NCBI RefSeq assembly: GCF_016907385.1
Contig: NZ_JAFBBU010000001.1
Span: 2,356,001-2,420,000 of the forward strand
Length of the DNA: 64,000 nt
Direction of reading: 5' to 3'
Source: Subtercola frigoramans
GTDB taxonomy: Bacteria; Actinomycetota; Actinomycetes; Actinomycetales; Microbacteriaceae
The notes under the pieces are model-generated. The model was not told where the DNA came from and did not search any database. It worked only from the letters and a program-made list of their open reading frames with translations. The position numbers and the translations under genes were made by a program. This document shows positions 28,842 through 38,691 of the stretch, in pieces; within the stretch, counting starts at the first letter, position 1, and each line of letters starts with the position of its first letter.

Positions 28842-29446
28842 AGCGCGCCCTTTGTCGACGGAACGCCCGAAACCTGGGGGTCGAGTTGTTTGGCGAAACG
28901 GAAGGCCCTGGCGAACGCCTTGAACTCGGCCTCTGCGATGTGGTGCGGATCGCGCCCGCCGAGCACAGTGATGTGCACTGTGAGTCCGGCGTGGAAGGTG
29001 ATCGCTTCGAAGACGTGGCGAACCATGGAACCGGTGAAGTGGCCGCCGATCAGGTGGAATTCGAACCCTGCAGGCTCACCACTGTGCACCACGAAAGGTC
29101 GACCCGAAATGTCGACAACGGCCTGGACCAGCGCCTCGTCGAGCGGCACGAGTGCGTCACCGAACCGCGAGATGCCGCTCTTGTCGCCGAGCGCCTGCCG
29201 GATGGCCTGTCCCAGCACAATACCGATGTCTTCGACAGTGTGGTGCACGTCGATGTCGGTGTCGCCGGTAGCCGTCACGGTGAGGTCGGTGAGGGAGTGC
29301 TTGGCGAACGCCGTCAGCATGTGGTTGAAGAACGGGACACTGGTGTCGATGTGCGATGTGCCGGTACCGTCGAGGTCCAGTGAGAGCTGGATGCTCGATT
29401 CGCTGGTTTTGCGCGTCAGGCTGGCAGTACGGGGTTCTGTCGACAT
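28838..29446 (-). CDS. hisB: imidazoleglycerol-phosphate dehydratase
   Basis: Mn-dependent dehydration of IGP. It has 202 residues. Metal-binding motifs are [13 protein letters not shown] and [16 protein letters not shown], with SVPFFNHML near 37-45. The ATG at 29444-29446 has no Shine-Dalgarno, but TAGACT (29454-29459) lies 7 nt upstream, suggesting an own leaderless promoter in the 77-nt hisC-hisB gap. Confidence 0.95.
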   Translation of the reverse strand: MSTEPRTASLTRKTSESSIQLSLDLDGTGTSHIDTSVPFFNHMLTAFAKHSLTDLTVTATGDTDIDVHHTVEDIGIVLGQAIRQALGDKSGISRFGDALVPLDEALVQAVVDISGRPFVVHSGEPAGFEFHLIGGHFTGSMVRHVFEAITFHAGLTVHITVLGGRDPHHIAEAEFKAFARAFRFAKQLDPQVSGVPSTKGAL

Positions 29447-29523
29447 GCGAAAAAGTCTATCGGCCCCGGCCGTTGTCGACCGCGCGTGCGGCGATGGCCG
29501 ACGCGGCGAGACACTGTCGACCG

Positions 29524-30648
29524 CTACCGCGAAGGAGTGAGATCTCTCATGGCGTCGAGGAACGCTGTCGTCTCATCTTCGGTACCCGCGCTCACACGAA
29601 GGTGCCCGGGGATGCCGAGATCCCTGATGATGATGTCGCGCTCGAGAAGCTGCTCGAACAGTTCATGGGAATCGGGCACTCCCCCGAACAGCACAAAATT
29701 CGACGCACTCGGGAAGGGCGTGTAGCCCAATTCACGAAGTGCGTCTTCGATACGGTCGCGCTGCCGCTTGATGTCGTCGACCATGGCCAGCATCTCCGGT
29801 GCATGGGCAAGAGCTGCGACCGCTGCCGCCTGTGTCAGTGCAGAGAGGTGGTAGGGCAACCGAACCAGTCTGAGGGCGTCGCTGATGGCCGGAGCCGCCG
29901 CCAGGTAACCGAGTCGGGCGCCGGCGAACGCGAACGCCTTGCTCATCGTGCGAGTCACTATCAGTCGGTCACGGCCCGGAAGCAAGGAGAGTGCGGTCGG
30001 ATCCCCTGCGAGACCGAACTCGGCATACGCCTCATCGACGACCACGATTTTGTCGGTGGCGTCATAGGCGGCGGCAATGGTGTCGAGCGTTATGGCTGTA
30101 CCCGTCGGGTTGTTGGGGGAACAGAAGAAGACCAGATCGGGATCGGTACGGGTGACCCAGTCGACCGCGGTCTGCGGGGAGATCTCATATCCGGCGTCGC
30201 GCTCGCCGGCGATCCACTCCGTTCCGGTTCCTGCAGCGATGATCGAGTGCATCGAATACGTGGGCGGGAATCCGAGCACCGACCTGCCGGGGCCACCGAA
30301 TGCCTGGAGAATCTGCTGCAGGACCTCGTTCGACCCGTTTGCAGCCCAGATGTTCTCCCGCGTGAGCCCGTGGCCGAGGTAGGAGGCCAGGCTGTCGCGA
30401 AGCGCCGGAAACTCCCGATCGGGGTATCGGTTGACCGTGAGGAGCTGAGTGGCCAAGGCTTCGATGATCGAGCGCGCAACGGCCTCAGGAATCGGGTGTG
30501 TGTTCTCGTTGACGTTGAGAGCCACCTTGACCTTGAGCTCCGGCGCCCCGTACGGAGTCAGTCCGCGCAGGTCATCTCGGATGGGCAGGTCTGCCAGAGA
30601 GAACGGTCTTGGGTCACTGAAATCGCCGTCAGGGCTAGTGGAACTCAC
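29524..30648 (-). CDS. hisC: histidinol-phosphate aminotransferase
   Basis: PLP enzyme for imidazole-acetol phosphate to histidinol phosphate. It has 374 residues. [11 protein letters not shown] at the N-terminus, [19 protein letters not shown], and the Schiff-base Lys in [17 protein letters not shown] are all present. The GTG start (30646-30648) has TACCAT (30656-30661) 7 nt upstream and no Shine-Dalgarno. hisD, usually first in actinobacterial his operons, is absent upstream; the LysM gene is there instead. Confidence 0.94.
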   Translation of the reverse strand: MSSTSPDGDFSDPRPFSLADLPIRDDLRGLTPYGAPELKVKVALNVNENTHPIPEAVARSIIEALATQLLTVNRYPDREFPALRDSLASYLGHGLTRENIWAANGSNEVLQQILQAFGGPGRSVLGFPPTYSMHSIIAAGTGTEWIAGERDAGYEISPQTAVDWVTRTDPDLVFFCSPNNPTGTAITLDTIAAAYDATDKIVVVDEAYAEFGLAGDPTALSLLPGRDRLIVTRTMSKAFAFAGARLGYLAAAPAISDALRLVRLPYHLSALTQAAAVAALAHAPEMLAMVDDIKRQRDRIEDALRELGYTPFPSASNFVLFGGVPDSHELFEQLLERDIIIRDLGIPGHLRVSAGTEDETTAFLDAMRDLTPSR

Positions 30649-30739
30649 GCAACCAATGGTAGCGCGGCGGCCAGATCAGCCTTCGCACGCCCGACCACAC
30701 CGACGCAGCTACGCGAGCGCTGCGGTGGGTAGTTTCGCG

Positions 30740-31114
30740 CTACCGCGCGTATTCGCTGGGAAGAGCCAGGCGTTGGCCTTGCTGTACGTCTGACGACGGC
30801 AGCTGGTTCAGGCTCTCGATGGCTGCGATCACGTCGCGCGGGTCGCCTGACGGATCGATGCTCTGGGCAATGGACCACAGGCTCTGCCCTGACTGGACCG
30901 TGATGTAGGTGAAGGTACTGGACGACTCGTTCGATGTTGCGATTGCGGGGGCACCACCGAACAACGCCAAGGCCGCCAGCGTACCAATGAGCGCCAACGA
31001 AGCGACAGTACCGAGGAGGACCCGGCCGCGACGGGTGAGACGGAGGCGGACTCGCACGGGACCGGACAGGGCACGCGGGACGTGAGGGCCTGGTGCGAAA
31101 TTCAGTGCAGTCAT
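30740..31114 (-). CDS. LysM-domain membrane protein, candidate SOS cell-division suppressor
   Basis: A 124-residue protein. A basic N-terminus (1-30) is followed by one transmembrane helix (about 31-53) and an external LysM domain (about 70-120, YITVQSGQSLWSIAQ...). The start ATG at 31112-31114 is preceded by AGGAGGT. It is divergent from lexA. It resembles the position and layout of Rv2719c/ChiZ and DivS, SOS-induced proteins that delay division; function here is inferred. The promoter TTGTTT-17-TATATT (31206-31211 and 31183-31188) is overlapped by a LexA-type box. nrdR, the usual partner gene, is not downstream. Confidence 0.8.
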   Translation of the reverse strand: MTALNFAPGPHVPRALSGPVRVRLRLTRRGRVLLGTVASLALIGTLAALALFGGAPAIATSNESSSTFTYITVQSGQSLWSIAQSIDPSGDPRDVIAAIESLNQLPSSDVQQGQRLALPSEYAR

Positions 31115-31180
31115 CGTGACCTCCTGGGGTGTATTCGTATGCGACCCTCGGCCGGGAGGGCCGCATACGAAGCTTTGTTC

Positions 31181-31194
31181 CGAATATATCTTCG
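31181..31194. promoter_or_regulatory. LexA box over the LysM gene promoter
   Basis: CGAAT-ATAT-CTTCG fits the actinobacterial SOS consensus CGAAC-N4-GTTCG at 8 of 10 positions. It is nearly identical to the recA box (CGAAC-ATAT-CTTCG at 40028). It covers the -10 (31183-31188) of the predicted LysM promoter. Confidence 0.65.
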
Positions 31195-31243
31195 ATTGTT
31201 CGAATAAACAAGCACGAAATGTGCCCCGATTTCGCGACACACT

Positions 31244-31257
31244 CGAACACCTGTTTG
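31244..31257. promoter_or_regulatory. LexA box at the lexA promoter
   Basis: CGAAC-ACCT-GTTTG matches the SOS consensus at 9 of 10 positions. Its right arm overlaps the -35 of a likely lexA promoter, TTTGCT (31254-31259)-17 bp-TACAGT (31277-31282), consistent with autorepression. Confidence 0.75.
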
Positions 31258-31418
31258 CTCTGGGCTCGGTTTTCGATACAGTTTCGATTGTCGAAAGAAA
31301 CTTTGAACTTGCCCACTGACAGTGAAACCCCACCCACTGACATTGGGTCGCCGACGAAGATCAACCCGCAGCCAACCGGTGTGCGATGCGACGTCGTATC
31401 CGATGAGAGTGAGAGAAC

Positions 31419-32084
31419 ATGACAAGCGAACGCGGCGGCACGCGAAGGCGAAAATCACTCAGCGAGAAACAGCTGGCAATCCTCGAAGTGATCTCCGAGG
31501 CTGTTAACCAGCAGGGGTATCCGCCGAGCATGCGTGAGATCGGTGACGCTGTCGGGCTCGCTTCCCTCTCGAGCGTGACGCACCAGTTGAATCAGCTCGA
31601 GTTGAGCGGATACCTTCGCCGTGACCCGAACCGGCCGCGCGCGCTCGAGATCCTCATCGACATTCCGAAGAGTGACAGCGTTGCCACCGACTCATCGACG
31701 CCCCACGGCGATGTGGCACTGGTGCCGATGGTCGGCCGCATCGCGGCGGGTATCCCCATCACCGCCGAACAACAGGTGGAGGAGATCTATCCACTCCCCC
31801 GCCAGCTCGTGGGCAAAGGTGAGCTCTTCATGTTGAAGGTGGTTGGCGAGTCGATGATCGACGCAGCGATCTGCGACGGTGACTGGGTCGTTGTTCGAAC
31901 CCAGAAGACAGCGGAGAACGGCGACATCGTTGCTGCCATGCTCGACGACGAGGCCACGGTGAAGGTCTTCCGTCAGCGAGATGGCCACACCTGGCTGTTG
32001 CCCCGCAATTCGAATTTCGAACCCATCCTCGGCGATTTCGCCACCGTTCTGGGCAAAGTCGTCGCAGTGCTGCGTTCGGTCTAG
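31419..32084 (+). CDS. lexA: LexA repressor
   Basis: SOS master repressor that cleaves itself when stimulated by RecA filaments. It has 221 residues. A winged HTH is at about 13-75 ([23 protein letters not shown]). The cleavage site is Ala110-Gly111 in RIAAGIPI, nucleophile Ser145 is in VVGESMID, and Lys182 is in EATVKVF. The ATG follows GAGAGA. It is divergent from the LysM gene with a ~300-bp shared regulatory region, and convergent with hflX. Confidence 0.97.
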   Translation: MTSERGGTRRRKSLSEKQLAILEVISEAVNQQGYPPSMREIGDAVGLASLSSVTHQLNQLELSGYLRRDPNRPRALEILIDIPKSDSVATDSSTPHGDVALVPMVGRIAAGIPITAEQQVEEIYPLPRQLVGKGELFMLKVVGESMIDAAICDGDWVVVRTQKTAENGDIVAAMLDDEATVKVFRQRDGHTWLLPRNSNFEPILGDFATVLGKVVAVLRSV

Positions 32085-32145
32085 GCGCACAGCCCCCGCT
32101 TTCGAAGGCAACGTTTTCGAGAACAGCGAGGCGGCCAATGGCCGT

Positions 32146-32184
32146 TCTGCCCGAAGTCTCCCTGTTCGGGAGCATTCGGGCAGA
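32146..32184. terminator. lexA / hflX bidirectional terminator
   Basis: Outer stem TCTGCCCGAA / TTCGGGCAGA (32146-32155, 32175-32184), a 2x2 internal loop, then inner stem CTCCC / GGGAG with a 5-nt loop. It sits in the 111-bp gap between two convergent genes. No U-tract. Confidence 0.65.
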
Positions 32185-32195
32185 GTGGCTCGCCG

Positions 32196-33815
32196 TCAGG
32201 CCTGCGACGACCGAACGGAATCGACGCTGAATTCCAGGAGCTGCGCCTCGAATTCAGGGGTGACCATCGCGTGCACGTGGGTTCCACCTTCTTCGTACTC
32301 GGTGCTCAGCACGGTACTGTGCTGGTGCATCTGTGACACCAGATCACCCCTGTCGTAGGGAATCAGCACGTCGACCTCGACCGATGGCGTCGGCAGTAGA
32401 GCATCGATCGCAGCGAGGAGTTCATCGATGCCCTCACCGGTGCGTGCCGAGACGAACATCGAATGGGGCTCGAGGCCCCGAAGCACGATCCGGTCACTCT
32501 CAGAGATGAGATCGCTCTTGTTGAAGACGACCAGCTCAGGAATACCTCTGGCTCCCGCCTCGCCGATCACGTCGCGCACAGTGGTGAGCTGGCTCGCGGG
32601 GTCAGGATGCGAACCGTCGACGACATGCACGATGACGTCTGCATCGGCAACCTCTTCGAGAGTGGAGCGGAATGCTTCGACGAGTTGCGTGGGAAGACTC
32701 CGCACGAAGCCCACAGTGTCGACGAAGGTGAACTCGCGGCCGTCAGCGGTCTGCGTGCGACGAACCGTCGCATCCAGCGTGGCGAACAGAGCGTTCTCGA
32801 CCAGCAGGCCGGCGCCGGTGATGCGGTTCAGCAACGACGACTTGCCAGCGTTCGTGTACCCGGCGATCGCAACAGACGGCACGGTGTTGCGCTTGCGGTT
32901 GGCCCTCTTGGCGTCGCGCGCAGGCTTCATCGCCGCGATCTGCTTTCGCAACCTGGACATGCGGGTATGGATGCGGCGGCGATCCAGTTCGATCTTCGTT
33001 TCACCGGGGCCACGTGAGCCCATTCCGGCACCCGCACCACCGACCTGGCCACCGGCCTGGCGCGACATCGAGTCACCCCAGCCTCGCAGGCGAGGCAGGA
33101 GGTACTCGAGCTGCGCGAGTTCGACCTGCGCCTTGCCCTCGCGGCTCTTGGCGTGCTGGCTGAAGATGTCGAGGATGACGGCAGTGCGGTCGATCACTTT
33201 CACCTTGACGATGTCTTCGAGTGCACGCCGCTGGCTCGGCGCAAGCTCGCTGTCGGCGATCACCGTATCGGCGCCCAGCGCCTGGACGACCGCGCGTAGT
33301 TCTTCTGCCTTGCCCTTGCCGAAGTACGTGCTCGGATCGGGAGTCGCCCGGCGCTGCAACAGACCGTCGAGAACGGCGGCTCCGGCTGTCTCGGCGAGAG
33401 CGGCGAGTTCGTGCAGCGAGTTCTCTGCATCGGTCAGCGTGCCCTGCGTGTACACACCGATCAACACGACGTTCTCGAGGCGCAGCTGGCGGTATTCGAC
33501 CTCAGTGACGTCTTCGAGCTCGGTCGAGAGCCCGGCGACCCGGCGAAGCGCCTGCCTGTCGGCGAGGTCATACTGGTCACCATCGTGATTCTCGCGCACG
33601 CTCATCGCGTCATCGCGTTGCAACGCCTGGGCGCTGCCGGGAGTGAAGAGTGCGTAGCCTGAGGAGCGGGCACCTGCGCGCGCCAGAACGCGGCCCACAG
33701 CATCCTGAGCCGGGGTCTCTGACCCGCTGGGCGTTTTGGCTTCTTCGGTCGAGTCGGTGGTGGTTCTGCCGTGTGGAGCCGTTTCATCGGCCGAAACTGA
33801 ATCGTGTTCAAACAT
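32196..33815 (-). CDS. hflX: GTPase HflX
   Basis: Ribosome-associated GTPase that splits or rescues stalled 50S/70S ribosomes. It has 539 residues from the ATG at 33813-33815. An N-terminal extension of ~70 residues precedes the HflX N-domain (glycine-rich GGAGAGMGSRGPGETKIELD near 285-305) and the G-domain: G1 GYTNAGKSS, G3 DTVGFV and G4 NKSD. TAGTCT (33824-33829) is 8 nt before the start, pointing to a leaderless mRNA. An in-frame ATG at 33837 is less likely, since it lies upstream of that -10. Divergent from the RsmC-like gene. Confidence 0.94.
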   Translation of the reverse strand: MFEHDSVSADETAPHGRTTTDSTEEAKTPSGSETPAQDAVGRVLARAGARSSGYALFTPGSAQALQRDDAMSVRENHDGDQYDLADRQALRRVAGLSTELEDVTEVEYRQLRLENVVLIGVYTQGTLTDAENSLHELAALAETAGAAVLDGLLQRRATPDPSTYFGKGKAEELRAVVQALGADTVIADSELAPSQRRALEDIVKVKVIDRTAVILDIFSQHAKSREGKAQVELAQLEYLLPRLRGWGDSMSRQAGGQVGGAGAGMGSRGPGETKIELDRRRIHTRMSRLRKQIAAMKPARDAKRANRKRNTVPSVAIAGYTNAGKSSLLNRITGAGLLVENALFATLDATVRRTQTADGREFTFVDTVGFVRSLPTQLVEAFRSTLEEVADADVIVHVVDGSHPDPASQLTTVRDVIGEAGARGIPELVVFNKSDLISESDRIVLRGLEPHSMFVSARTGEGIDELLAAIDALLPTPSVEVDVLIPYDRGDLVSQMHQHSTVLSTEYEEGGTHVHAMVTPEFEAQLLEFSVDSVRSSQA

Positions 33816-33823
33816 TACGTTCA

Positions 33824-33849
33824 AGACTAGCCCTCTCATTTGCTACATT
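33824..33849. promoter_or_regulatory. Overlapping divergent promoters of hflX and the RsmC-like gene
   Basis: Minus-strand TAGTCT (33824-33829) and plus-strand TACATT (33844-33849) lie 8 and 6 nt before the two start codons, which are only 40 bp apart. Each -10 falls about where the other promoter's -35 would be. Confidence 0.55.
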
Positions 33850-33855
33850 CCCTGT

Positions 33856-34488
33856 ATGGCTACGGACAATGGGCACTACTTCTCAGCTCGCCCAGCGATC
33901 GAACTCAGGCTCAAAGAAGTGCCGGTCACCATCGCCGGCCACTCGTTCCTCGCGACGACCGCCGGGGGCGTCTTCAGCCCTGACCGAGTGGATGCTGGCA
34001 CCCAGGTTCTTCTCGCAAACACTCCGGCGCCGCCGCCCGGTGGCAACCTTCTCGACATCGGCTGTGGGTGGGGCCCGATCTCGCTCGCGCTGGCCCAGCA
34101 CTCACCCCGCGCGACGGTGTGGGCCGTCGACGTCAACGAGCGTGCGCTCGACCTGGTGCGAACCAACGCCGCAAAACTCGGCCTCACCAACATCAACGCT
34201 GTACTGCCCGACGATGTTCCCGCCGACCTGCTCTTCATGACCATCTGGTCGAACCCGCCCATCAGAGTGGGCAAGGACGAGCTTCACGCTTTGTTGCTCC
34301 GGTGGTTGCCGCGCCTGGATCCCGGCTCCGATGCCTGGCTTGTGGTGCAACGCAATCTCGGTTCAGATTCGCTGCACCGATGGCTCGAGGGAGCCCTGCC
34401 TGCCGGGTTCAGCGTGACCCGCACCGCCACCAGCAAGGGGTACCGGGTGCTGCGTGCTCGCTTGCACGCCTCGCCGTTGGTGGAGTAG
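33856..34488 (+). CDS. RsmC-like class I SAM methyltransferase
   Basis: Probable RNA guanine-N2 methyltransferase of the RsmC/MTS group; the target (16S G1207 in E. coli RsmC) is not proven. It has 210 residues, matching a single catalytic domain rather than the duplicated E. coli form. SAM motif I is LLDIGCGWGPI (near 59-69), followed by VWAVDVNERAL and the catalytic NPPIR (near 134). The ATG at 33856 has no Shine-Dalgarno and a TACATT 6 nt upstream. Confidence 0.88.
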   Translation: MATDNGHYFSARPAIELRLKEVPVTIAGHSFLATTAGGVFSPDRVDAGTQVLLANTPAPPPGGNLLDIGCGWGPISLALAQHSPRATVWAVDVNERALDLVRTNAAKLGLTNINAVLPDDVPADLLFMTIWSNPPIRVGKDELHALLLRWLPRLDPGSDAWLVVQRNLGSDSLHRWLEGALPAGFSVTRTATSKGYRVLRARLHASPLVE

Positions 34489-34515
34489 ACCGCTCCACAG
34501 GGGGCGTCTGAAATC

Positions 34516-34533
34516 AGGCCTGTGCGCAGGCTT
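34516..34533. terminator. Weak hairpin between the RsmC-like gene and dapF
   Basis: GCCTG-TGCG-CAGGC with two flanking weak pairs, in the 92-bp gap between convergent genes. Short stem, no U-tract. Confidence 0.3.
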
Positions 34534-34580
34534 CACCGGTCGGTGTCAGCCTCATCAGTCGTAGCGCTGTCGCGCCAGCG

Positions 34581-35462
34581 TCAGGCGAGCGTCACGTCGC
34601 CCTCGTAGACCAGTTCTGCCGGGCCAGACAACGCGACATGCTCGCCGTCTTCTGTGGCGTACATGCGCACGCCCACGGCTCCACCCGGCACCTCGACGCG
34701 CCACTGGTTCGGCGCACCGACTCCTGCCCAGTGTCTGATCGCCAGGGCTGCAGCGACGGCACCCGTGCCGCAGGAGAGCGTTTCACCGCTGCCGCGCTCG
34801 TGCACGCGCATGCGGATGTGACCGACGCCATTCCTGACGAGCGGTTCAAGCGGCACAACGAATTCGATGTTCGCACCTTCTGTGGGCTCGGGGTCGAGCT
34901 GCGGCACGTACGTCAGGTCGGCCGACTCCAGCTCGTCTTCGTCGACCAGCGCGACAACAACGTGAGGGTTGCCCACATTGATTCCCAGGCCCGGGCGAGC
35001 CACCTGGAGGTTCTTCGCCCGCACGAGGGGCTCACCGCCTTCGAGCCGCCAGCGCCCCAGATCGGCCTGGAAGCCCGTGAGGTTCCGCTGCACGTCGATG
35101 ACACCCGCTCGCGTGCCGACGACGAAGGTGTCCCCCGACTCGAGCGCGGCCAGACCACTCTCGAGCAGATATTTCGTGAAGACCCGAATGCCGTTTCCAC
35201 ACATCTCGGCGACAGATCCGTCTGCGTTGTAGTAGTCCATGAACCACTCCGCGGCGTCGTCGGCCGCCAGCGCTGCGGCACCCGCCGGAATGTTCTGCGA
35301 CTTCACGGCTCTGATCAGTCCGTCTGCGCCGATACCGAAGTGACGGTCACAGAGAGAGGCGATCTGCGCGGGCGTCAGGTCGATGAGGCCGTCAGGGTCG
35401 GAGAACAGAACGAAGTCGTTGCCGGTGCCCTGGCCTTTGGTGAAGTGCAGATCTAAAGCCAT
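34581..35462 (-). CDS. dapF: diaminopimelate epimerase
   Basis: Converts LL-DAP to meso-DAP for lysine and peptidoglycan. It has 293 residues. The two catalytic cysteines are Cys88 ([11 protein letters not shown]) and Cys231 ([11 protein letters not shown]). [13 protein letters not shown] at the N-terminus is typical. TAGGCT (35469-35474) lies 6 nt before the ATG with no Shine-Dalgarno. It is 28 nt downstream of miaA, so it may be both read through and independently started. Confidence 0.96.
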   Translation of the reverse strand: MALDLHFTKGQGTGNDFVLFSDPDGLIDLTPAQIASLCDRHFGIGADGLIRAVKSQNIPAGAAALAADDAAEWFMDYYNADGSVAEMCGNGIRVFTKYLLESGLAALESGDTFVVGTRAGVIDVQRNLTGFQADLGRWRLEGGEPLVRAKNLQVARPGLGINVGNPHVVVALVDEDELESADLTYVPQLDPEPTEGANIEFVVPLEPLVRNGVGHIRMRVHERGSGETLSCGTGAVAAALAIRHWAGVGAPNQWRVEVPGGAVGVRMYATEDGEHVALSGPAELVYEGDVTLA

Positions 35463-35490
35463 GTGACAAGCCTATGCGCACTGAGCGCTG

Positions 35491-36411
35491 CTAGATGCCT
35501 ATCGCTGCTTCGGCATTCCTGAGCAGATTTGGGTCGTCGGCATCGAGCCAGACGGCATCCCGATATCGCCGGAACCAGCTGACCTGGCGACGCGCATAGC
35601 GACGAGTGAGGGCCTGCGCATCGGCGATCGCCTCCTCTTGTGACAGCGTGCCGTGCAGTTGCGCCAATGCCTGGGCGTAGCCGATCGCACGGCTGGCCGT
35701 GACACCCTGTTCCAGCCCGTGTGGCACCAGTGCTTCGACCTCATCGACCAGACCCTTGGCCCACATCTTCTCCACGCGCCGATCGAGCCGCTCCACCAGC
35801 AGATCGCGCGGATGACGTAGAGCCAGGATTGTCGAAGGTCGCCACGCAACGGGCTGGTCAGGGAGCTGGCCGCTCACCGGAACGCCCGTGAGTTCGATGA
35901 CTTCGAGGGCGCGCACGATCCGTCGGCCGTTGTGCTGGCCGATCGCCGACGCTGATTCTGGGTCGGCTTCTACGAGACGGCGGTAGAGCATCCCGATGCC
36001 GTTGTCTGCAAGGTCCTGTTCCAAGCGGGCTCGGACCCGCGCGTCTCGCACAGGGAACTGGAAGTCGAAGATGACTGAGGAGACATAGAGGCCACTGCCG
36101 CCTACCAGAATCGGCACAGCGTGGCGTTCGAGCACGCCTTCGATTGCAGCGCGAGCGTCAGCCTGGTAGGCCGCGACAGAGCCCTCGGCAGTCACGTCGA
36201 GAACGTCGAGCATGTGGTGGGGAATTCCGCGTCGCTCGTCGAGCGACAGCTTGGCGGTGCCGATGTCCATTCCGCGATAGAGCTGCATCGCATCGGCGTT
36301 GATGATCTCGGCGCTCTGACCGGCCGCGGCGAGTCGTTCGGCTATGTCGAGGGAGAGCTCTGACTTGCCGGTTCCGGTCGCTCCGACGACGGCGATGATG
36401 TCTGTGGCCAT
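35491..36411 (-). CDS. miaA: tRNA dimethylallyltransferase
   Basis: Adds the isopentenyl group to A37 of UNN-reading tRNAs. It has 306 residues. The P-loop [12 protein letters not shown] is near 8-19, and [20 protein letters not shown] and the tRNA-binding [13 protein letters not shown] near the C-terminus are diagnostic. GGAGGCGG lies upstream of the ATG. It follows miaB by 18 nt; the products act in sequence on the same nucleotide. Confidence 0.96.
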   Translation of the reverse strand: MATDIIAVVGATGTGKSELSLDIAERLAAAGQSAEIINADAMQLYRGMDIGTAKLSLDERRGIPHHMLDVLDVTAEGSVAAYQADARAAIEGVLERHAVPILVGGSGLYVSSVIFDFQFPVRDARVRARLEQDLADNGIGMLYRRLVEADPESASAIGQHNGRRIVRALEVIELTGVPVSGQLPDQPVAWRPSTILALRHPRDLLVERLDRRVEKMWAKGLVDEVEALVPHGLEQGVTASRAIGYAQALAQLHGTLSQEEAIADAQALTRRYARRQVSWFRRYRDAVWLDADDPNLLRNAEAAIGI

Positions 36412-36429
36412 CGAAACGGGCCGCCTCCG

Positions 36430-38019
36430 CTAGCGCAGTCCGTCGGAGTCGTCGTAGATCGGAGTTGTCGAGACCCGGAGCGTCGGGAGTCCAAGCGAAA
36501 CCCGAGCCGTGACGCCGGACCCGTCTGCCACTGACGTAGGCGTCGGCACTTCACAGGAATCAGACTGGTCCCGCTCGAACGCGTCACCCGCGCGTGTGCG
36601 GCGGACCGCCAGAGGAACACCATCGAGCGAGTCAGCGATGAGGTAATAGGGCTTCGCTCCGGTCACAACGACGGAGACGATATCTCCCGGGCGTGGCACC
36701 GATGATCCTTCGGGGACGTCGAAATGCACAAGCCGGCTGTCTTCGGCACGGCCACTCATTCGGTGGGTGTCAGCGTCTTTGCGGCCCTCACCGTTCGCAA
36801 CGAGGAGGTCGACACGGCGGCCGACGACCTTCTCGTTCTCCTCCCAGGCGATGCGGTCCTGAAGTGCCATCAGACGTTCGTATCGTTCCTGCACGACCGC
36901 TTTGGGCACCTGGTCAGGCATGGTTGCTGCAGGCGTGCCGGGACGGATCGAGTATTGGAAGGTGAATGCCGTGGCGAAACGGGCCTGCTCGACGACACGA
37001 AGGGTGTCCTGGAAGTCCGCTTCCGTCTCTCCCGGGAATCCGACGATGATGTCCGTGCTGATCGCTGCGTGAGGCATGCGCTTCCGTACGCGATCAAGAA
37101 TTCCGAGGAACTTCGCTGAGCGGTACGACCGCTTCATCGCTTTCAGAATGCGATCCGAACCGGACTGCAACGGCATGTGCAATTGAGGCATCACCGAGGG
37201 TGTCTCGGCCATCGCGTCGATCACATCGTCGGTGAAGGCCGCGGGGTGAGGGCTCGTGAAACGGATGCGTTCGAGCCCGGGAATCTCGCCTGCGGCACGC
37301 AGCAGCTTGCTGAATGCCTGACGATCGCCGAACTCCACGCCGTACGAGTTCACGTTCTGGCCGAGGAGCGTCACTTCGATGGCGCCATCGTCGACGAGCA
37401 ACTGGATCTCCTGCAGGATCTCGCCCGGGCGTCGGTCTTTCTCCTTGCCCCGGAGTGCTGGCACGATACAGAAGGTGCAGGTGTTGTTGCAGCCGACAGA
37501 GATCGACACCCAGCCGCTGTAGCTCGAGTCGCGTTTCGTGGGCAATGTGGACGGGAAGGTCTCCAGGGAATCCAGAATCTCGAGCTGGGCCTCGCCGTTG
37601 TGCCGTGCACGCTCGAGCAGGCTCGGCAGGGCACCCATGTTGTGAGTGCCGAAGACGACATCGACCCAGGGCGCCTTCGACAGGATGACCGACTTGTCCT
37701 TCTGGGCCAGACACCCACCCACGGCGATCTGCATGCCTTCGTGGCGCTTCTTCACCGACGCGAGGTACCCGAGGTTGCCGTAGAGCTTGTTGTCGGCATT
37801 CTCACGCACGGCGCAGGTGTTGATCACCACGACGTCGGCCTCACCGGACTCTGCCCGGATGTACCCTGCCGCCTCCAGCGATCCACTGAGCCGCTCAGAG
37901 TCGTGCACGTTCATCTGGCAGCCGTACGTGCGCACCTCGTAGGTGCGGGCGTGACCCGCATCGTCCACCGCCGCCGACGACGGGAGGATGATCGTGGGGG
38001 CCTCAGTCATGCTGCTCAT
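36430..38019 (-). CDS. miaB: tRNA-2-methylthio-N6-dimethylallyladenosine synthase
   Basis: Radical SAM methylthiotransferase acting after MiaA. It has 529 residues. The N-terminal UPF0004 domain holds three cluster cysteines ([25 protein letters not shown]). The radical SAM CxxxCxxC is [13 protein letters not shown] domain and a C-terminal extension (about 60 residues beyond the TRAM) follow. Two ATGs (38017 and 38008) are possible. TAGACT (38029-38034) is 9 nt before the first, with no Shine-Dalgarno. Confidence 0.95.
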   Translation of the reverse strand: MSSMTEAPTIILPSSAAVDDAGHARTYEVRTYGCQMNVHDSERLSGSLEAAGYIRAESGEADVVVINTCAVRENADNKLYGNLGYLASVKKRHEGMQIAVGGCLAQKDKSVILSKAPWVDVVFGTHNMGALPSLLERARHNGEAQLEILDSLETFPSTLPTKRDSSYSGWVSISVGCNNTCTFCIVPALRGKEKDRRPGEILQEIQLLVDDGAIEVTLLGQNVNSYGVEFGDRQAFSKLLRAAGEIPGLERIRFTSPHPAAFTDDVIDAMAETPSVMPQLHMPLQSGSDRILKAMKRSYRSAKFLGILDRVRKRMPHAAISTDIIVGFPGETEADFQDTLRVVEQARFATAFTFQYSIRPGTPAATMPDQVPKAVVQERYERLMALQDRIAWEENEKVVGRRVDLLVANGEGRKDADTHRMSGRAEDSRLVHFDVPEGSSVPRPGDIVSVVVTGAKPYYLIADSLDGVPLAVRRTRAGDAFERDQSDSCEVPTPTSVADGSGVTARVSLGLPTLRVSTTPIYDDSDGLR

Positions 38020-38047
38020 AGTGGATCAAGTCTACGGTCGACACGAC

Positions 38048-38072
38048 GGCGTGGGCCCTTCGAGCCCATGCC
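38048..38072 (-). terminator. recA-recX terminator hairpin
   Basis: GGCGTGGGC (38048-38056) / GCCCATGCC (38064-38072), 9 bp with one G-T wobble and a 7-nt loop, about 11 nt after the recX stop. No U-tract. Confidence 0.6.
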
Positions 38073-38082
38073 GGACGTGGTG

Positions 38083-38688
38083 CTATCGGAATCTGACCCC
38101 GCGCGGTTGAGGCTCGAGTGCAGCCTTCACCGCAGTGCGGATGATTCCCGAGGGATAACCCTTGCGCATGAGGAACGAGGTCAGTCGCCGCTCAGCCGTC
38201 GCAGCATCGAGCCTGGCAAGCGAGGGCGCACGCTTCTCGGCAAGTTCTGTTGCTCGCTGAAGTTCGTCATCATCGTCAAGCGCCCCGAGCGAGGCTGTGA
38301 TGATCTCGGGTTGGACACGCCTGGCAGCAAGCTCGCTCTTGATCTGCGATCGCCCATATCCCTTACGGCGATGCAGTGATTCGACGAGGTTCTCGGCCAG
38401 GTCGACGTCGTCGACGTATCGATTGGCACGATAGCGATCGAGGAAGACCTCGAACTCGGACTCGTCTACTCCGTTTGCCGCGAGCAGCTTCGTCACCTCC
38501 CACTCAGAGAGGGCTTTGCGAGCAAGCGCTCGCACGACGACATTCTCGAGGAATGCTTCGCGCTCACCCTCACTCATGGGCGCCTCTCGCGGCTCAACTG
38601 TGTCGGCTGAGTCACCCGCCACACCGTCAGTTGCGTCAGCAGGAGCACCAGGGAGGACCCCCGGGAGGTAGCTCACCCGCGCCGTCAC
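38083..38688 (-). CDS. recX: RecX regulatory protein
   Basis: Modulates RecA filament growth. It has 201 residues. After a variable ~45-residue N-terminus come the RecX three-helix repeats, including ALSEWEVTKLLAANGVDE, RYVDDVDLAENLVESLHRRKGYGRSQIKSEL and RRLTSFLMRKGYPSGII. It begins 3 nt after recA and is surely co-transcribed with it. Confidence 0.93.
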   Translation of the reverse strand: MTARVSYLPGVLPGAPADATDGVAGDSADTVEPREAPMSEGEREAFLENVVVRALARKALSEWEVTKLLAANGVDESEFEVFLDRYRANRYVDDVDLAENLVESLHRRKGYGRSQIKSELAARRVQPEIITASLGALDDDDELQRATELAEKRAPSLARLDAATAERRLTSFLMRKGYPSGIIRTAVKAALEPQPRGVRFR

Positions 38689-38691
38689 AGC

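Noticed and set aside
31111..31458. Open frames across the lexA-LysM intergenic region
   Set aside because: They overlap the promoters and LexA boxes and have no family resemblance.
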